Shown here: piece by piece, positions 5,430 through 12,481 of the stretch | How the letters are laid out: each line of letters begins with the position of its first letter | Numbering within the stretch: the stretch's first letter is position 1 | Assembly: GCA_937898445.1 (NCBI GenBank) | Contig: CALEJY010000271.1 | Coordinates: forward strand, 1 to 19,625 | Source: an uncultured Candidatus Melainabacteria bacterium | Lineage (GTDB): Bacteria; Cyanobacteriota; Vampirovibrionia; Gastranaerophilales; Gastranaerophilaceae | Direction: 5' to 3' | Length of the DNA: 19,625 bases | Notes under the pieces: model-generated | The model's input: only the letters and a program-made list of their open reading frames with translations | Databases searched by the model: none | What the model was told of the DNA's origin: nothing | Position numbers and translations under genes: made by a program

Positions 5430-5519
5430 TGGAGGAGGAGGTGGGATTCGAACCCACGGTACGCGTGAACGTACGACAGTTTTCAAGACTGCTCCAATCA
5501 ACCGCTCTGGCACTCCTCC
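5430..5519 (-). tRNA. tRNA-Ser(UGA)
   Basis: On the minus strand the acceptor GGAGGAG (5519-5513) pairs with CTCCTCC (5440-5434). The anticodon loop CTTGAAA within the stem around 5490-5478 gives anticodon TGA, reading serine codons UCA and others. A long variable arm and the T-arm GTGGG-TTCGAAT-CCCAC (5457-5441) fit the class-II serine tRNA. The 3' CCA is encoded (5432-5430). The base before CCA is T, unusual for bacterial tRNA-Ser where G is common, if the 7-bp acceptor pairing is right. Its 3' end points at the mobile element, the usual orientation for tRNA-targeting integrases. Confidence 0.95.
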
Positions 5520-5543
5520 ATACGATTGTTCGGATGTAATTCT

Positions 5544-5571
5544 ATTGTATTAAATAATTTTTCTTTGTCAA
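5544..5571 (-). promoter_or_regulatory. strong promoter of tRNA-Ser
   Basis: On the minus strand a perfect TTGACA (5571-5566), 16-base spacer and TACAAT (5549-5544) lie about 25 bases before the mature tRNA 5' end. Confidence 0.75.
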
Positions 5572-5595
5572 GAGGCTTTTCTTAATTTATTTTAT

Positions 5596-6057
5596 TTAAC
5601 TTTTCACAAAACAATATTTCAACATATAAAAACCAGAACTCAAAAATTCCTCTTTCTCTCCACTATACTTAAATCCCATCTTCTCATAAAATCTAATTGC
5701 CCTCTCATTTTTATCCAAAACATACAAAAAGACCTCTTTCGATTTCTCAATAATTATATCTAAAATTTTTGTTCCAATCCCATTTCCCTGAAAAAATGGA
5801 TCTACAAAAAACTCACTAACCTTTGTTTTCCCCTCAACATCCTCAATTTTCACCATTGCTTTGACTATTCCATCGTCATAAACATACAAATTATCCAATT
5901 CGTTTGGCTGTCTTAATCTCTCCACTTCGTTCAAAACTTGCATTTCATTAAACGAAACATTATCATTTTTGAAAATCGGTCTATATGTAGTTCTTTTTGT
6001 AAAAATTAATATCTCCGCAATCCTTGAAATATCTCTGTTTTCAGCTTTTCGTAACAT
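5596..6057 (-). CDS. GNAT-family N-acetyltransferase
   Basis: A 153-residue acetyltransferase of the GNAT fold. It shows the N-terminal strand and helix (MLRKAENRDISRIAEI), the beta4 strand VSEFFVDPFF and the acetyl-CoA pyrophosphate loop QGNGIG at 90-95, then LYVLDKNERAIRFYEKMGF (about 113-131), the classic motif B end. Its substrate is not predictable. The ATG at 6057 follows AAAGGGAAAC; the open frame extending to 6129 runs through the terminator palindrome of the upstream gene and is rejected. No promoter is evident in the 20 bases between that terminator and the start, so it may depend on read-through or a promoter within the upstream gene. Confidence 0.85.
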   Translation of the reverse strand: MLRKAENRDISRIAEILIFTKRTTYRPIFKNDNVSFNEMQVLNEVERLRQPNELDNLYVYDDGIVKAMVKIEDVEGKTKVSEFFVDPFFQGNGIGTKILDIIIEKSKEVFLYVLDKNERAIRFYEKMGFKYSGEKEEFLSSGFYMLKYCFVKS

Positions 6058-6077
6058 AGTTTCCCTTTTATAAAAAT

Positions 6078-6099
6078 AAAGCTCCCATATGGGAGCTTT
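6078..6099 (-). terminator. perfect 22-base palindrome, intrinsic terminator
   Basis: AAAGCTCCCAT followed by its exact complement ATGGGAGCTTT. On the minus strand it is followed by ATTTTTA and lies three bases after the stop of the gene ending at 6102. It also sits only about 20 bases before the GNAT start, so it could act as an attenuator between the two. Confidence 0.7.
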
Positions 6100-6101
6100 C
6101 A

Positions 6102-6434
6102 TTATGCAACAGAATAGATTTTTATGCAAGGTTCTTTTTCCCAGAAAGGTGAAAGTCCTGTTGCAACATCGTTTTTAAACAAGTCTGTTTCAAGATATGC
6201 TTTAGCATTTTCAACACTATCAAATCCATGCAACACCTGAACGTCTTCATTCCTTATCAACAAATTTTTAGAAATTGCCCCATCTATTGTTTCTAAAAAT
6301 GGTTCTTTGTAGTCACTATAAACTTTTGCAGCTGCTTGACGATTTTCGTCACTAATAACCATTGTAATTTCTAAATATGCTTTAATATTTTTATGGCATC
6401 TACCATTTTTTTCATGATGTCTATGACATTCCAT
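6102..6434 (-). CDS. small dimeric alpha/beta-barrel (ABM/DUF-type) protein with His/Cys-rich N-terminus
   Basis: A 110-residue protein resembling the antibiotic-biosynthesis-monooxygenase-type ferredoxin-like barrel: strand YLEITMVIS, helix, strand GAISKNLLIRN, then VQVLHGFDSVENAKAYLETD and a final strand CIKIYSVA. The family includes small oxygenases and many proteins without known reaction; no catalytic residues can be assigned here. The N-terminus MECHRHHEKNGRCHKN is unusually rich in His and Cys and could bind a metal. The ATG at 6434 is chosen for AAGGAG 7 bases upstream. An HxlR-type regulator lies 105 bases upstream on the same strand; HxlR proteins often sense electrophiles or oxidants, so induction by such stress is plausible. 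Confidence 0.65.
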   Translation of the reverse strand: MECHRHHEKNGRCHKNIKAYLEITMVISDENRQAAAKVYSDYKEPFLETIDGAISKNLLIRNEDVQVLHGFDSVENAKAYLETDLFKNDVATGLSPFWEKEPCIKIYSVA

Positions 6435-6504
6435 TTTGTAACTCCTTTCTTTTATCATTACAAAATAAATGTAGCAAAGCATACTTTTTTAGTAAATATA
6501 TTAG

Positions 6505-6531
6505 TAAAATTATTAGTTGCTAATAATTTTA
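6505..6531. promoter_or_regulatory. 12-bp inverted repeat, candidate HxlR operator
   Basis: TAAAATTATTAG (6505-6516), TTG, CTAATAATTTTA (6520-6531) form a perfect inverted repeat between the HxlR gene and the barrel gene, with extra TTAGTAAA copies at about 6489 and 6501. It may be the operator for the downstream gene or a weak terminator of hxlR. Confidence 0.4.
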
Positions 6532-6539
6532 TTAGTATG

Positions 6540-6920
6540 CTATTTTAGCTGGCTACAAGAAATACATGCCGGTAATTTTTTATCTAATTCTTTTATAGAA
6601 TTTTCTTTTGACCAATTACATATACTTTGCAAAATAGGAAGAACAGATTTTCCTTTAGTTGTTAAACAATATTCAACTCTAGGAGGGATTTCATTAAACT
6701 GTTCTCTTTCTACCAAGCCATCTTCAATAAGTTCTTTTAACATCTCTGACAAAACGGCATCAGAAATTGTATTCAATTCTTTTTTTAATTGGTTATATCT
6801 TAATCTCTTAAAAGAATATAACACGCATATAATTCTTGATTTCCACTTTCCTCCAAATATTTCTAAACCATATTCTAAAGGACACATCATTTCTTTTTCT
6901 AATTTTCTTTTATATCTCAT
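6540..6920 (-). CDS. HxlR-family transcriptional regulator
   Basis: A 126-residue winged-helix regulator. It has the family hallmarks CPLEYGLEIFGGKWKSRII (Cys13, the conserved N-terminal cysteine), RYNQLKKELNTISDAVLSEM (recognition helix), ELIEDGLVER (wing) and VEYCLTTKGKSVLPIL. HxlR regulators bind inverted repeats as dimers, and several respond to electrophiles or disulfide stress through the N-terminal cysteine. The C-terminus adds CISC, which could be redox active. It lies upstream of the barrel-type gene on the same strand, with an inverted repeat between them, suggesting control of that gene. Confidence 0.88.
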   Translation of the reverse strand: MRYKRKLEKEMMCPLEYGLEIFGGKWKSRIICVLYSFKRLRYNQLKKELNTISDAVLSEMLKELIEDGLVEREQFNEIPPRVEYCLTTKGKSVLPILQSICNWSKENSIKELDKKLPACISCSQLK

Positions 6921-7049
6921 AATTTTTTACCTATACTGCAACTTTATCAAATAAACCAATTTCGTCAAATTTTTATGTAAATTTATCTTCATCCACATGG
7001 CAAAAAATATTTTTACAACACTTATATGAACAAACATAGGAGAAATCAA

Positions 7050-8126
7050 ATGAGTAAAATTAACCCGATAACCGGCACTATAAAAAGACTTTCAGGTGAA
7101 ACAAGATTTATAAATGACAAATTACGAACACCAAGATATTCAAAACCAAATTTGAAAACACTAAAACAATTTCAACCACTAGATGATGATGTTGCTGAAT
7201 TTAGCAGTAATTTTCAAAAAGCCTACAATGACTATAAAAATATTGAAGAAACAAATTCTCTTATGTCTTTTGAAAGAAGAAAACTTGCATCAATAGAAGA
7301 CACCGTTTCGCACGGCTATTTTAGGGATGAAGAAATTTTTGATGAAATGAGCGATCGTACAATCAGAAGCTATAGCACTGACGATATTCCACTTGCCGAA
7401 AAACCTAATGTTTTAAGTAAAATTTCTACAGTATTTTCACTTGATAAAGACCTAGACAAATCTATCCAACGCAGATTAAACCGCATCTCAATGGGAGATA
7501 AATTAGAAAAAGAAGCTGCTAAATTCGGTCGCTCTCTTACTTTCAAAGAAACTCCAATTATTGCAGAAGAAGCACTTAAACAAAAAGAGGCTGGAGTTCC
7601 TGAAAAAAGAATTTTGCAAAACTTTAAACGTTCATTCTTGAACAAACGAAACCCGCAAGACAAAAACTTTTCTGTCGAATTATTCCGTTACCTTGCTAAA
7701 AATCCACAAAACAGAAAAAATGTAATTCTAAAAGCCATAGATGGTGATGAAATCGTAGATACCGCATTAATTGAATTTTTCCCAAAAATCAATAGTGTTT
7801 TGTCAAACGAAAAATTGACCCAAGAAGTTATGGAAGATTGTAAAATAGATGGAATTACCGATCCAACTCAATGCCAATTTGCACAAAAATTATGTGAAAT
7901 ATACGGTAAGTGGGGACACACATCAAAAGTTTTTCTTAAAAATGCAGTTTTTAACACTTCTAAAGGTCCAAAATCTTGTGATGAAGCCGTTAATGTTTCT
8001 TTGCAATATTTAAGAGAAAATAATTATTCTATATCAAGAACTCTTGCAGACAGAAATTACATTTATAAAATGAAACATATTGATAGAAATATGCGTAAAA
8101 GAGCAGCTGAACTTAGTCAAAATTAA
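7050..8126 (+). CDS. 358-residue hypothetical protein, lineage type
   Basis: I do not recognise this family. The product is hydrophilic, Lys/Arg/Asn-rich, without signal peptide or membrane helix, and starts MSKINPITGTIKRLSGETRF. The middle (about residues 70-210) looks mainly helical and charged; three cysteines cluster in EDCKIDGITDPTQCQF and AQKLCEIYG, with another in SCDEAV. The ATG at 7050 is chosen over one at 7026 because AGGAGAAATCAA precedes it ideally. It converges with the PAP2 gene, the two overlapping by 4 bases. Repetitive ELAKNPQNRKN-like helices could hint at a solenoid, but I cannot support that. Confidence 0.7.
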   Translation: MSKINPITGTIKRLSGETRFINDKLRTPRYSKPNLKTLKQFQPLDDDVAEFSSNFQKAYNDYKNIEETNSLMSFERRKLASIEDTVSHGYFRDEEIFDEMSDRTIRSYSTDDIPLAEKPNVLSKISTVFSLDKDLDKSIQRRLNRISMGDKLEKEAAKFGRSLTFKETPIIAEEALKQKEAGVPEKRILQNFKRSFLNKRNPQDKNFSVELFRYLAKNPQNRKNVILKAIDGDEIVDTALIEFFPKINSVLSNEKLTQEVMEDCKIDGITDPTQCQFAQKLCEIYGKWGHTSKVFLKNAVFNTSKGPKSCDEAVNVSLQYLRENNYSISRTLADRNYIYKMKHIDRNMRKRAAELSQN

Positions 8127-9097
8127 TCATTATTTTTCGCAAACTTTTTGTTGTAAAAATGTATCACAAGCGGATAAAGCACGGTTATATATAATCCAAT
8201 CAAAAAGCAACTGCTAAACCTTCCGACTGGAGCAGACATGTATTGCAAAAAGATTGGAGTTAAATATTCTTGTGCATACGCTAAAATTGAACCACCAACA
8301 AGGAAGAATAAAATTTTTCCAAAAATTCCGCATTGAGGCGACTTAAAGTTTACAAATCTTCTTTCTAACAACCAACCGGTAAAAGCTCCCAACGCAAATC
8401 CTGCTTTTGGGAAAGATTCAAATCGCATTTTTTCAGGATCTACAAGAATTACACCATTCAAATAATCAATCGGATAGTGTTTAAATTCTGTGTAAAGTAT
8501 CAATAAAACACCTAAAATTAAAATAACACCATACGCAATCAAATCACGATTTTTGCCGTTTTCAATCCATTTTAAAACTTTAGATGTCACATATAAAAGT
8601 CCTACACCGACAATCATTGATACGACAACGTCTTGTTGGGTATGAACGCACAAATAATTTCTTGAAAATGCGATTAATAAAACCATTGTGATAAATGAAT
8701 ACCTGAGAACTTTGTTTGACCAAAATTTGACTGCCAAAGCACCGAATGTTCCTGTAGCAATTGCGGTATGACCGCTTGGGAAAGAGTAGCCTGTTGCGTG
8801 TTTCATGGCTTTTTCGAGCGGATGTATTCTGCTATCCAAAATCCATGGGCGATAAATACATGCCGTAACTTTCAAAAACTGGTTAACGACAAGCGCGCCG
8901 AAAAAGTTCCAAATCAAATAAATTCCGAATTTTTTGTTCAAAATCCAATAAACCAAAGCAACCAAAAGCATCGCAAAACAATATTCTCCGAGAAGTGTTA
9001 TATGGTAAACAACCCAGTCAAACGCTCCATGCGTAACTTCTCTAAAATTTTGCAACATCAATAAATATTCTATCTGTAATCCCAAAAATTTTTCCAT
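8123..9097 (-). CDS. PAP2-family membrane phosphatase
   Basis: A 324-residue integral membrane protein with about seven to eight helices. The three PAP2 motifs are present: K-x6-RP (Lys76 to Arg83-Pro84), SFPSGH (105-110, His110) and SR-x5-H-x3-D (Ser145, Arg146, His152, Asp156, the nucleophile His152). These enzymes dephosphorylate lipid phosphates such as undecaprenyl pyrophosphate, phosphatidate or lipid A groups in the outer leaflet. The extra C-terminal part (about 190-324, four more helices) is longer than a minimal PAP2 and places it with PAP2 proteins of the type often annotated only as 'phosphatase PAP2 family'. The gene stands alone on the minus strand. Substrate unknown. Confidence 0.88.
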   Translation of the reverse strand: MEKFLGLQIEYLLMLQNFREVTHGAFDWVVYHITLLGEYCFAMLLVALVYWILNKKFGIYLIWNFFGALVVNQFLKVTACIYRPWILDSRIHPLEKAMKHATGYSFPSGHTAIATGTFGALAVKFWSNKVLRYSFITMVLLIAFSRNYLCVHTQQDVVVSMIVGVGLLYVTSKVLKWIENGKNRDLIAYGVILILGVLLILYTEFKHYPIDYLNGVILVDPEKMRFESFPKAGFALGAFTGWLLERRFVNFKSPQCGIFGKILFFLVGGSILAYAQEYLTPIFLQYMSAPVGRFSSCFLIGLYITVLYPLVIHFYNKKFAKNND

Positions 9098-9246
9098 AAA
9101 ACAATTTTATTAAGAAATAGTTTTAAAATCAAATATATTAAAAATTTTTTCATGCCTGTATTTTTAATATTTGTTAACTTTTAACTGATTTTATTAAAGT
9201 TTTGAGCATATTTTTCCGTTAATAGCGTGTGTAGTGGAGATTAGCT

Positions 9247-9963
9247 ATGTTTAACAATATCAATATTGACAGTTTAGACGGAATTAAAAAGATTATTGCG
9301 CAAAAGTGTGACCAAAATGGTGATGGGATTTTGCAAGACAACGGAGATTTGCAAGAGGTTAGTATTTTCAACAAAACTTGCGAAACCATTGAGGGTTCAA
9401 CTTTTATTTACAACGGGCAAGCCTACAACGCCGACGGAACAGAAAACTACGCCAGAGAAGTTCCGAGAGAAATAAAAATGCCCGAATTTAAGATGTTTGA
9501 AAAACCGAAAAATCTTACCGCAAAAGATAGCGTAAGAACATCTTACAACTGGTCTCCTGAATGGTTGAACAATTCTATCGAACAAATGACAACCGCTCCA
9601 AGATATAAAGGGAAATATAAAAACAGTGTTCTACGTGGAAAAGCTCAAGCATTTATTGATAGTGGTAAAAAATGGAATGTCGACCCACGTATAATTCTTG
9701 GTATCGCAATGGCAGAATCCGCAAGAGGAACTAAAACAAGAGGTAAAAACAGTGTTGGCGGTTCAAAAATCAATTTTAACTCTGTGGAAGAAAGTATTGA
9801 CTCTATTGCAAAAACAATTAACACCAACTGCGAAAAGAACCGAACAACAATAAATTCAATTGCTTTGCCATACACAAGTAGCAAGACTGCTGCTCCAACA
9901 TGGATTAAAAATGTCAGTAGTTACATAAACCAAGCGACAAAATACTACGAACCGCCAAAATAA
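9247..9963 (+). CDS. EF-hand plus glucosaminidase-like (GH73-type) protein
   Basis: A 238-residue protein with a calcium-binding-type loop near the N-terminus (DQNGDGILQD, about 22-31) and a C-terminal lysozyme-like domain (about 130-232). The latter reads AQAFIDSGKKWNVDPRIILG, AMAESARGTKTRGKNSVGG and FNSVEESIDSIAKTI; this follows the glucosaminidase layout AxxxESGxGxS ... NNxxGxK ... YxSxxESIxDY, with Glu157 as the likely catalytic acid. Such enzymes cut peptidoglycan glycan strands. There is no signal peptide or membrane helix, so export would need another route, or it acts inside by lysis. GGAG precedes the ATG. The 71-100 region is proline-rich linker. The enzyme assignment rests on motif resemblance only. 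Confidence 0.62.
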   Translation: MFNNINIDSLDGIKKIIAQKCDQNGDGILQDNGDLQEVSIFNKTCETIEGSTFIYNGQAYNADGTENYAREVPREIKMPEFKMFEKPKNLTAKDSVRTSYNWSPEWLNNSIEQMTTAPRYKGKYKNSVLRGKAQAFIDSGKKWNVDPRIILGIAMAESARGTKTRGKNSVGGSKINFNSVEESIDSIAKTINTNCEKNRTTINSIALPYTSSKTAAPTWIKNVSSYINQATKYYEPPK

Positions 9964-9965
9964 GA

Positions 9966-10724
9966 TTAAACGTTATAATCTATTCCGTGTTTTTGATAAA
10001 GTTGGTTGAAAAATTCTTTATTTTTCAAAATATTTTCGTCAGTCAAAGTCATTGGCATAGTCCAATTTAGAGGATGTTGTTTTTGACTTTTTTCGGCAAT
10101 TACTCCATCCAAATATTCACCCAAAACCTCGTTTGTTTCGGAACAAATCTTTCTTTGTTGCGTAATATCGGCGTTTTCTATGGCAATTTTTAACTTGTCT
10201 GTCAAATCTTGCGCTTTTTGAGAAAATTTTTCATAACCATTTGATTTATCATCAGAAAGTATTTTTAAAAACTTATCTCTATCAGAAAAAGCTAAATCCG
10301 GCTTAAACTTATATTTTGCGTGAAAATAAATTGCACTGTCTTTTGAAATTATTCCGAAATTTTTAACCTTGTTTTCCATAATTTCGATAATGCTCGAAAG
10401 CCTCAAAATCTCTCCGAAATTAAAACCTTTTTGTTTATATTCATCATTAACCCTAATAAAAAGTCCTGACATATTTGGAGAGCCTTCAAAATGCGCAAAC
10501 TCCTCATATCCCAACAATTTGTCAAACCTGTTTCTTAATTCGGTTATAAAATTATACCCATAGCCGGCCTTTGGCATTTTTACATCAAGATACAATTCTC
10601 CAACCTTGCTTTTTGGCACTACAAAAGAACAAAGCTTTCTTGTATCACCTTGTGCAACATTAGTTATAATTGGTTTTGTGTTTTTTATAAATCCAGTCGG
10701 ATTAATGGGGTTAGTAATTTTCAT
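9966..10724 (-). CDS. 252-residue hypothetical protein, possibly GNAT-like
   Basis: No family is recognised with confidence. The N-terminus (MKITNPINPTGFIKNTKPII) resembles the short leader seen on other proteins of this lineage. The segment FNFGEILRLSSIIEIMENKV ... AIYFHAKYKFKPDL (about 98-140) is reminiscent of GNAT motifs A and B, where 'FH-KxGFxP' ends the acetyl-CoA site, but the glycine loop is not convincing. The C-terminal half is charged and helical. It converges with the EF-hand/glucosaminidase gene, 2 bases between stops. No signal peptide or membrane segment. Confidence 0.6.
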   Translation of the reverse strand: MKITNPINPTGFIKNTKPIITNVAQGDTRKLCSFVVPKSKVGELYLDVKMPKAGYGYNFITELRNRFDKLLGYEEFAHFEGSPNMSGLFIRVNDEYKQKGFNFGEILRLSSIIEIMENKVKNFGIISKDSAIYFHAKYKFKPDLAFSDRDKFLKILSDDKSNGYEKFSQKAQDLTDKLKIAIENADITQQRKICSETNEVLGEYLDGVIAEKSQKQHPLNWTMPMTLTDENILKNKEFFNQLYQKHGIDYNV

Positions 10725-10762
10725 AATACGTATGTCAATCTAAAACCCGTAAATAAAAATTT

Positions 10763-10792
10763 TTGCGCAAATTTTAGATTTTATAATATAAT
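10763..10792 (+). promoter_or_regulatory. promoter giving a near-leaderless mRNA
   Basis: Two overlapping TATAAT boxes (10782-10787 and 10787-10792) follow a TTGCGC (10763-10768), 18 bases from the second box. The ATG of the next gene is at 10799, so transcription would start at or just before it. No Shine-Dalgarno sequence is present. Confidence 0.5.
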
Positions 10793-10798
10793 TCACTT

Positions 10799-11014
10799 AT
10801 GACAACAATTGATTTTTCAAAAGTAATAAAGATTAAAAACGCCGTTAATGAAAAATTTGGCGAATATGTTCATTTTCACGATGCTTGCGGTGGTCAGTAT
10901 TTTAACCTTGAACACACATCTCCACAAATCGTTGAATTTATAAAAGAATTTGTCCAAACTTTAGGCTATACCGCAGAGTTTGAAGAAAATGGGTTGTTTT
11001 TTACATTAAACTGA
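10799..11014 (+). CDS. 71-residue hypothetical protein, likely leaderless
   Basis: A small soluble acidic protein of unknown family with alternating helix and strand: FSKVIKIKNAVNEKFGEYVH, then HDACGGQYFNLEH, then QIVEFIKEFVQTLGYTAEF, ending in a short strand. The layout (strand, loop with Cys-Gly-Gly, helix, strand) is compact and domain-like. It shows no ribosome binding site; the TATAAT boxes end 6 and 11 bases before the ATG. It is followed 28 bases later by the NUDIX gene, which has its own -10 box, so the two need not be one transcript. RDAAF-like or other assignments cannot be supported. Confidence 0.62.
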   Translation: MTTIDFSKVIKIKNAVNEKFGEYVHFHDACGGQYFNLEHTSPQIVEFIKEFVQTLGYTAEFEENGLFFTLN

Positions 11015-11030
11015 TTAATCTTTTTTGATT

Positions 11031-11036
11031 TATAAT
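11031..11036 (+). promoter_or_regulatory. -10 box placed for a leaderless NUDIX mRNA
   Basis: TATAAT ends 6 bases before the ATG at 11043, the usual distance from -10 to the start of transcription. No ribosome site and no clear -35 are seen. Confidence 0.4.
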
Positions 11037-11042
11037 ATTTGT

Positions 11043-11552
11043 ATGGAATATTGTAATAAATGCGGAAATAAATTAACTGAAAAAGAGTGTATAAATTGCG
11101 GAATAAGCGAAGGTATGGTTGCTTATTGCGAAAATTGTGACGAATTTAAATTTCCAATGTACAATGTCGCAGTTAGTGCAGTTATCTGCAATCCTGATTT
11201 TTCTAAGATTTTATTAATTCAGCAATACGGCAGACCAAAAAATATTCTCGTTGCAGGCTATGTAAATAAAACTGAAAACCTTGAACACGCACTTGTTAGA
11301 GAAGTTAAAGAAGAAGTCGGATTGGATGTAATGGATTTTAAATTCAATGCCTCAAGTTATTATGAAAAATCAAATACTTTGATTTGCAACTTTATTGTCA
11401 GAGTAAAAAACGAAAATTATTCACTCACAACCGAAGTTGATGCGGCAAACTGGTTCACAATCGAAAAATCTAAAGAGGCAATCTATAAAGGCAGTTTGGC
11501 AGAAAAATTTTATAATTTGGCGATTGAAAAAATTCAATCATGCTATAATTAA
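11043..11552 (+). CDS. zinc-ribbon NUDIX hydrolase (NudC-like layout)
   Basis: A 169-residue hydrolase of nucleoside diphosphates linked to another moiety. The N-terminus has a zinc ribbon (Cys4, Cys7, Cys17, Cys20, with a further CENC at 29-32). The Nudix box is complete at 72-94: Gly72, Glu78, then REVKEEVGL (86-94) with the metal-binding glutamates. A zinc ribbon ahead of a Nudix domain is the arrangement of NAD(H) pyrophosphatase NudC, but the NudC N-terminal domain and its SQPWPFPxS motif are missing, so the substrate is open. The ATG at 11043 is preferred to a TTG at 11025. It is followed 23 bases later by dapF. Confidence 0.85.
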   Translation: MEYCNKCGNKLTEKECINCGISEGMVAYCENCDEFKFPMYNVAVSAVICNPDFSKILLIQQYGRPKNILVAGYVNKTENLEHALVREVKEEVGLDVMDFKFNASSYYEKSNTLICNFIVRVKNENYSLTTEVDAANWFTIEKSKEAIYKGSLAEKFYNLAIEKIQSCYN

Positions 11553-11575
11553 ACTATTCTGAAAGGATTTTAAAT

Positions 11576-12424
11576 ATGAAAACAATTAAACTAACAAAAA
11601 TGCAAGGCTGCGGAAACGACTTTGTAATAATTGATTACCCCGAATACGAAAAAACCGGAATGAAAATGAGCGAACTTGCAAAAAAAGTTTGCGACAGAAA
11701 TTTTGGTGTTGGTGCAGACGGAATGATTATTCCAAAACTTAACCCTGAAAATAAAGATGCCGATATCAGTTGGTATTTCTACAATTCAGATGGTTCTACC
11801 GCTCAAATGTGCGGAAACGGAATGAGATGTTTTGCAAAATATTGTATTGATAACAAACTCGTTGACAAAAAATCATTTAGCGTTGAAACACTTGCAGGGA
11901 TTATCAAACCGGAACTTCTTGATAACGGATTGATTAAAGTAAATATGGGAAAACCGATTTTAGAGGATAAAAAAATCCCGTTTTGGAGTGAAAATGGCGA
12001 AAAGAAACTAACCGCCCTTGACAGAGAATTTGAAATTACACCTGTTTCTATGGGAAATCCGCACTGTGTAATTATTACAGACGAAGATCCAATGAAACTT
12101 GCGCAAACTTACGGCCCTATTATTGAAAAACACGAATTTTTCCCAGAAAAAACAAATACAGAGTTTGTAAAAGTAAAATCACGTATGGAAATTGATATGC
12201 GTGTATTTGAGCGTGGTTGCGGAATTACATTAGCATGCGGAACAGGAGCTTGCGCAAGCGTTGTTGCATGTGTTTTAAATAACTTAACAGAAAACAAGGT
12301 TAAGGTTAATCTTCTTGGAGGACCTGTATTCATTGAATGGCAAGGTTCTGCGGATGATACAGAACAAGATATTTTCTTAATCGGTTCAGCTAACTATAGC
12401 TTTTTTGCAGATTATATCTTGTAA
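11576..12424 (+). CDS. dapF: diaminopimelate epimerase DapF
   Basis: A 282-residue cofactor-free epimerase that converts LL- to meso-diaminopimelate, for lysine and peptidoglycan. Both catalytic cysteines sit in their signature motifs: AQMCGNGMRCF (Cys79) and LACGTGACAS (Cys221). Other family landmarks are present: KMQGCGNDFVIID near the N-terminus, GADGM, and SMGNPHCV around 158-165. Length is typical. AAAGGA lies before the ATG. It follows the NUDIX gene closely and precedes rpsF by 57 bases, a gap that holds a separate promoter. Cytoplasmic. Confidence 0.97.
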   Translation: MKTIKLTKMQGCGNDFVIIDYPEYEKTGMKMSELAKKVCDRNFGVGADGMIIPKLNPENKDADISWYFYNSDGSTAQMCGNGMRCFAKYCIDNKLVDKKSFSVETLAGIIKPELLDNGLIKVNMGKPILEDKKIPFWSENGEKKLTALDREFEITPVSMGNPHCVIITDEDPMKLAQTYGPIIEKHEFFPEKTNTEFVKVKSRMEIDMRVFERGCGITLACGTGACASVVACVLNNLTENKVKVNLLGGPVFIEWQGSADDTEQDIFLIGSANYSFFADYIL

Positions 12425-12448
12425 AATCCCGTATTTCCATGATATTAT
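12419..12448 (+). promoter_or_regulatory. candidate promoter of rpsF-ssb-rpsR
   Basis: TTGTAA (12419-12424, overlapping the dapF stop), 18-base spacer, TATTAT (12443-12448). The distance to the rpsF ATG leaves a short leader of about 27 bases with AGGAG; there is no room for the S6:S18-binding RNA motif known from other bacteria. Confidence 0.4.
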
Positions 12449-12481
12449 AAACTTATACACTAGAATAGGAGAAAATTAAAC

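Noticed and set aside
5295..5513. Minus-strand 72-codon ORF containing GAV...SRVPWVRIPPPPP
   Set aside because: It is a translation through the tRNA-Ser gene and its terminator; this proline string is a well-known artefact of tRNA-Ser.
6505..6531. Intrinsic terminator of hxlR
   Set aside because: Stem is almost entirely A-T with a 3-base loop and no T-tract of use; an operator is more likely, though not proven.
6517..6954. Plus-strand 145-codon ORF
   Set aside because: Shadow of the HxlR gene on the opposite strand, which has full family motifs.
8768..9064. Plus-strand 98-codon ORF
   Set aside because: Antisense to the PAP2 gene, which has all three catalytic motifs.
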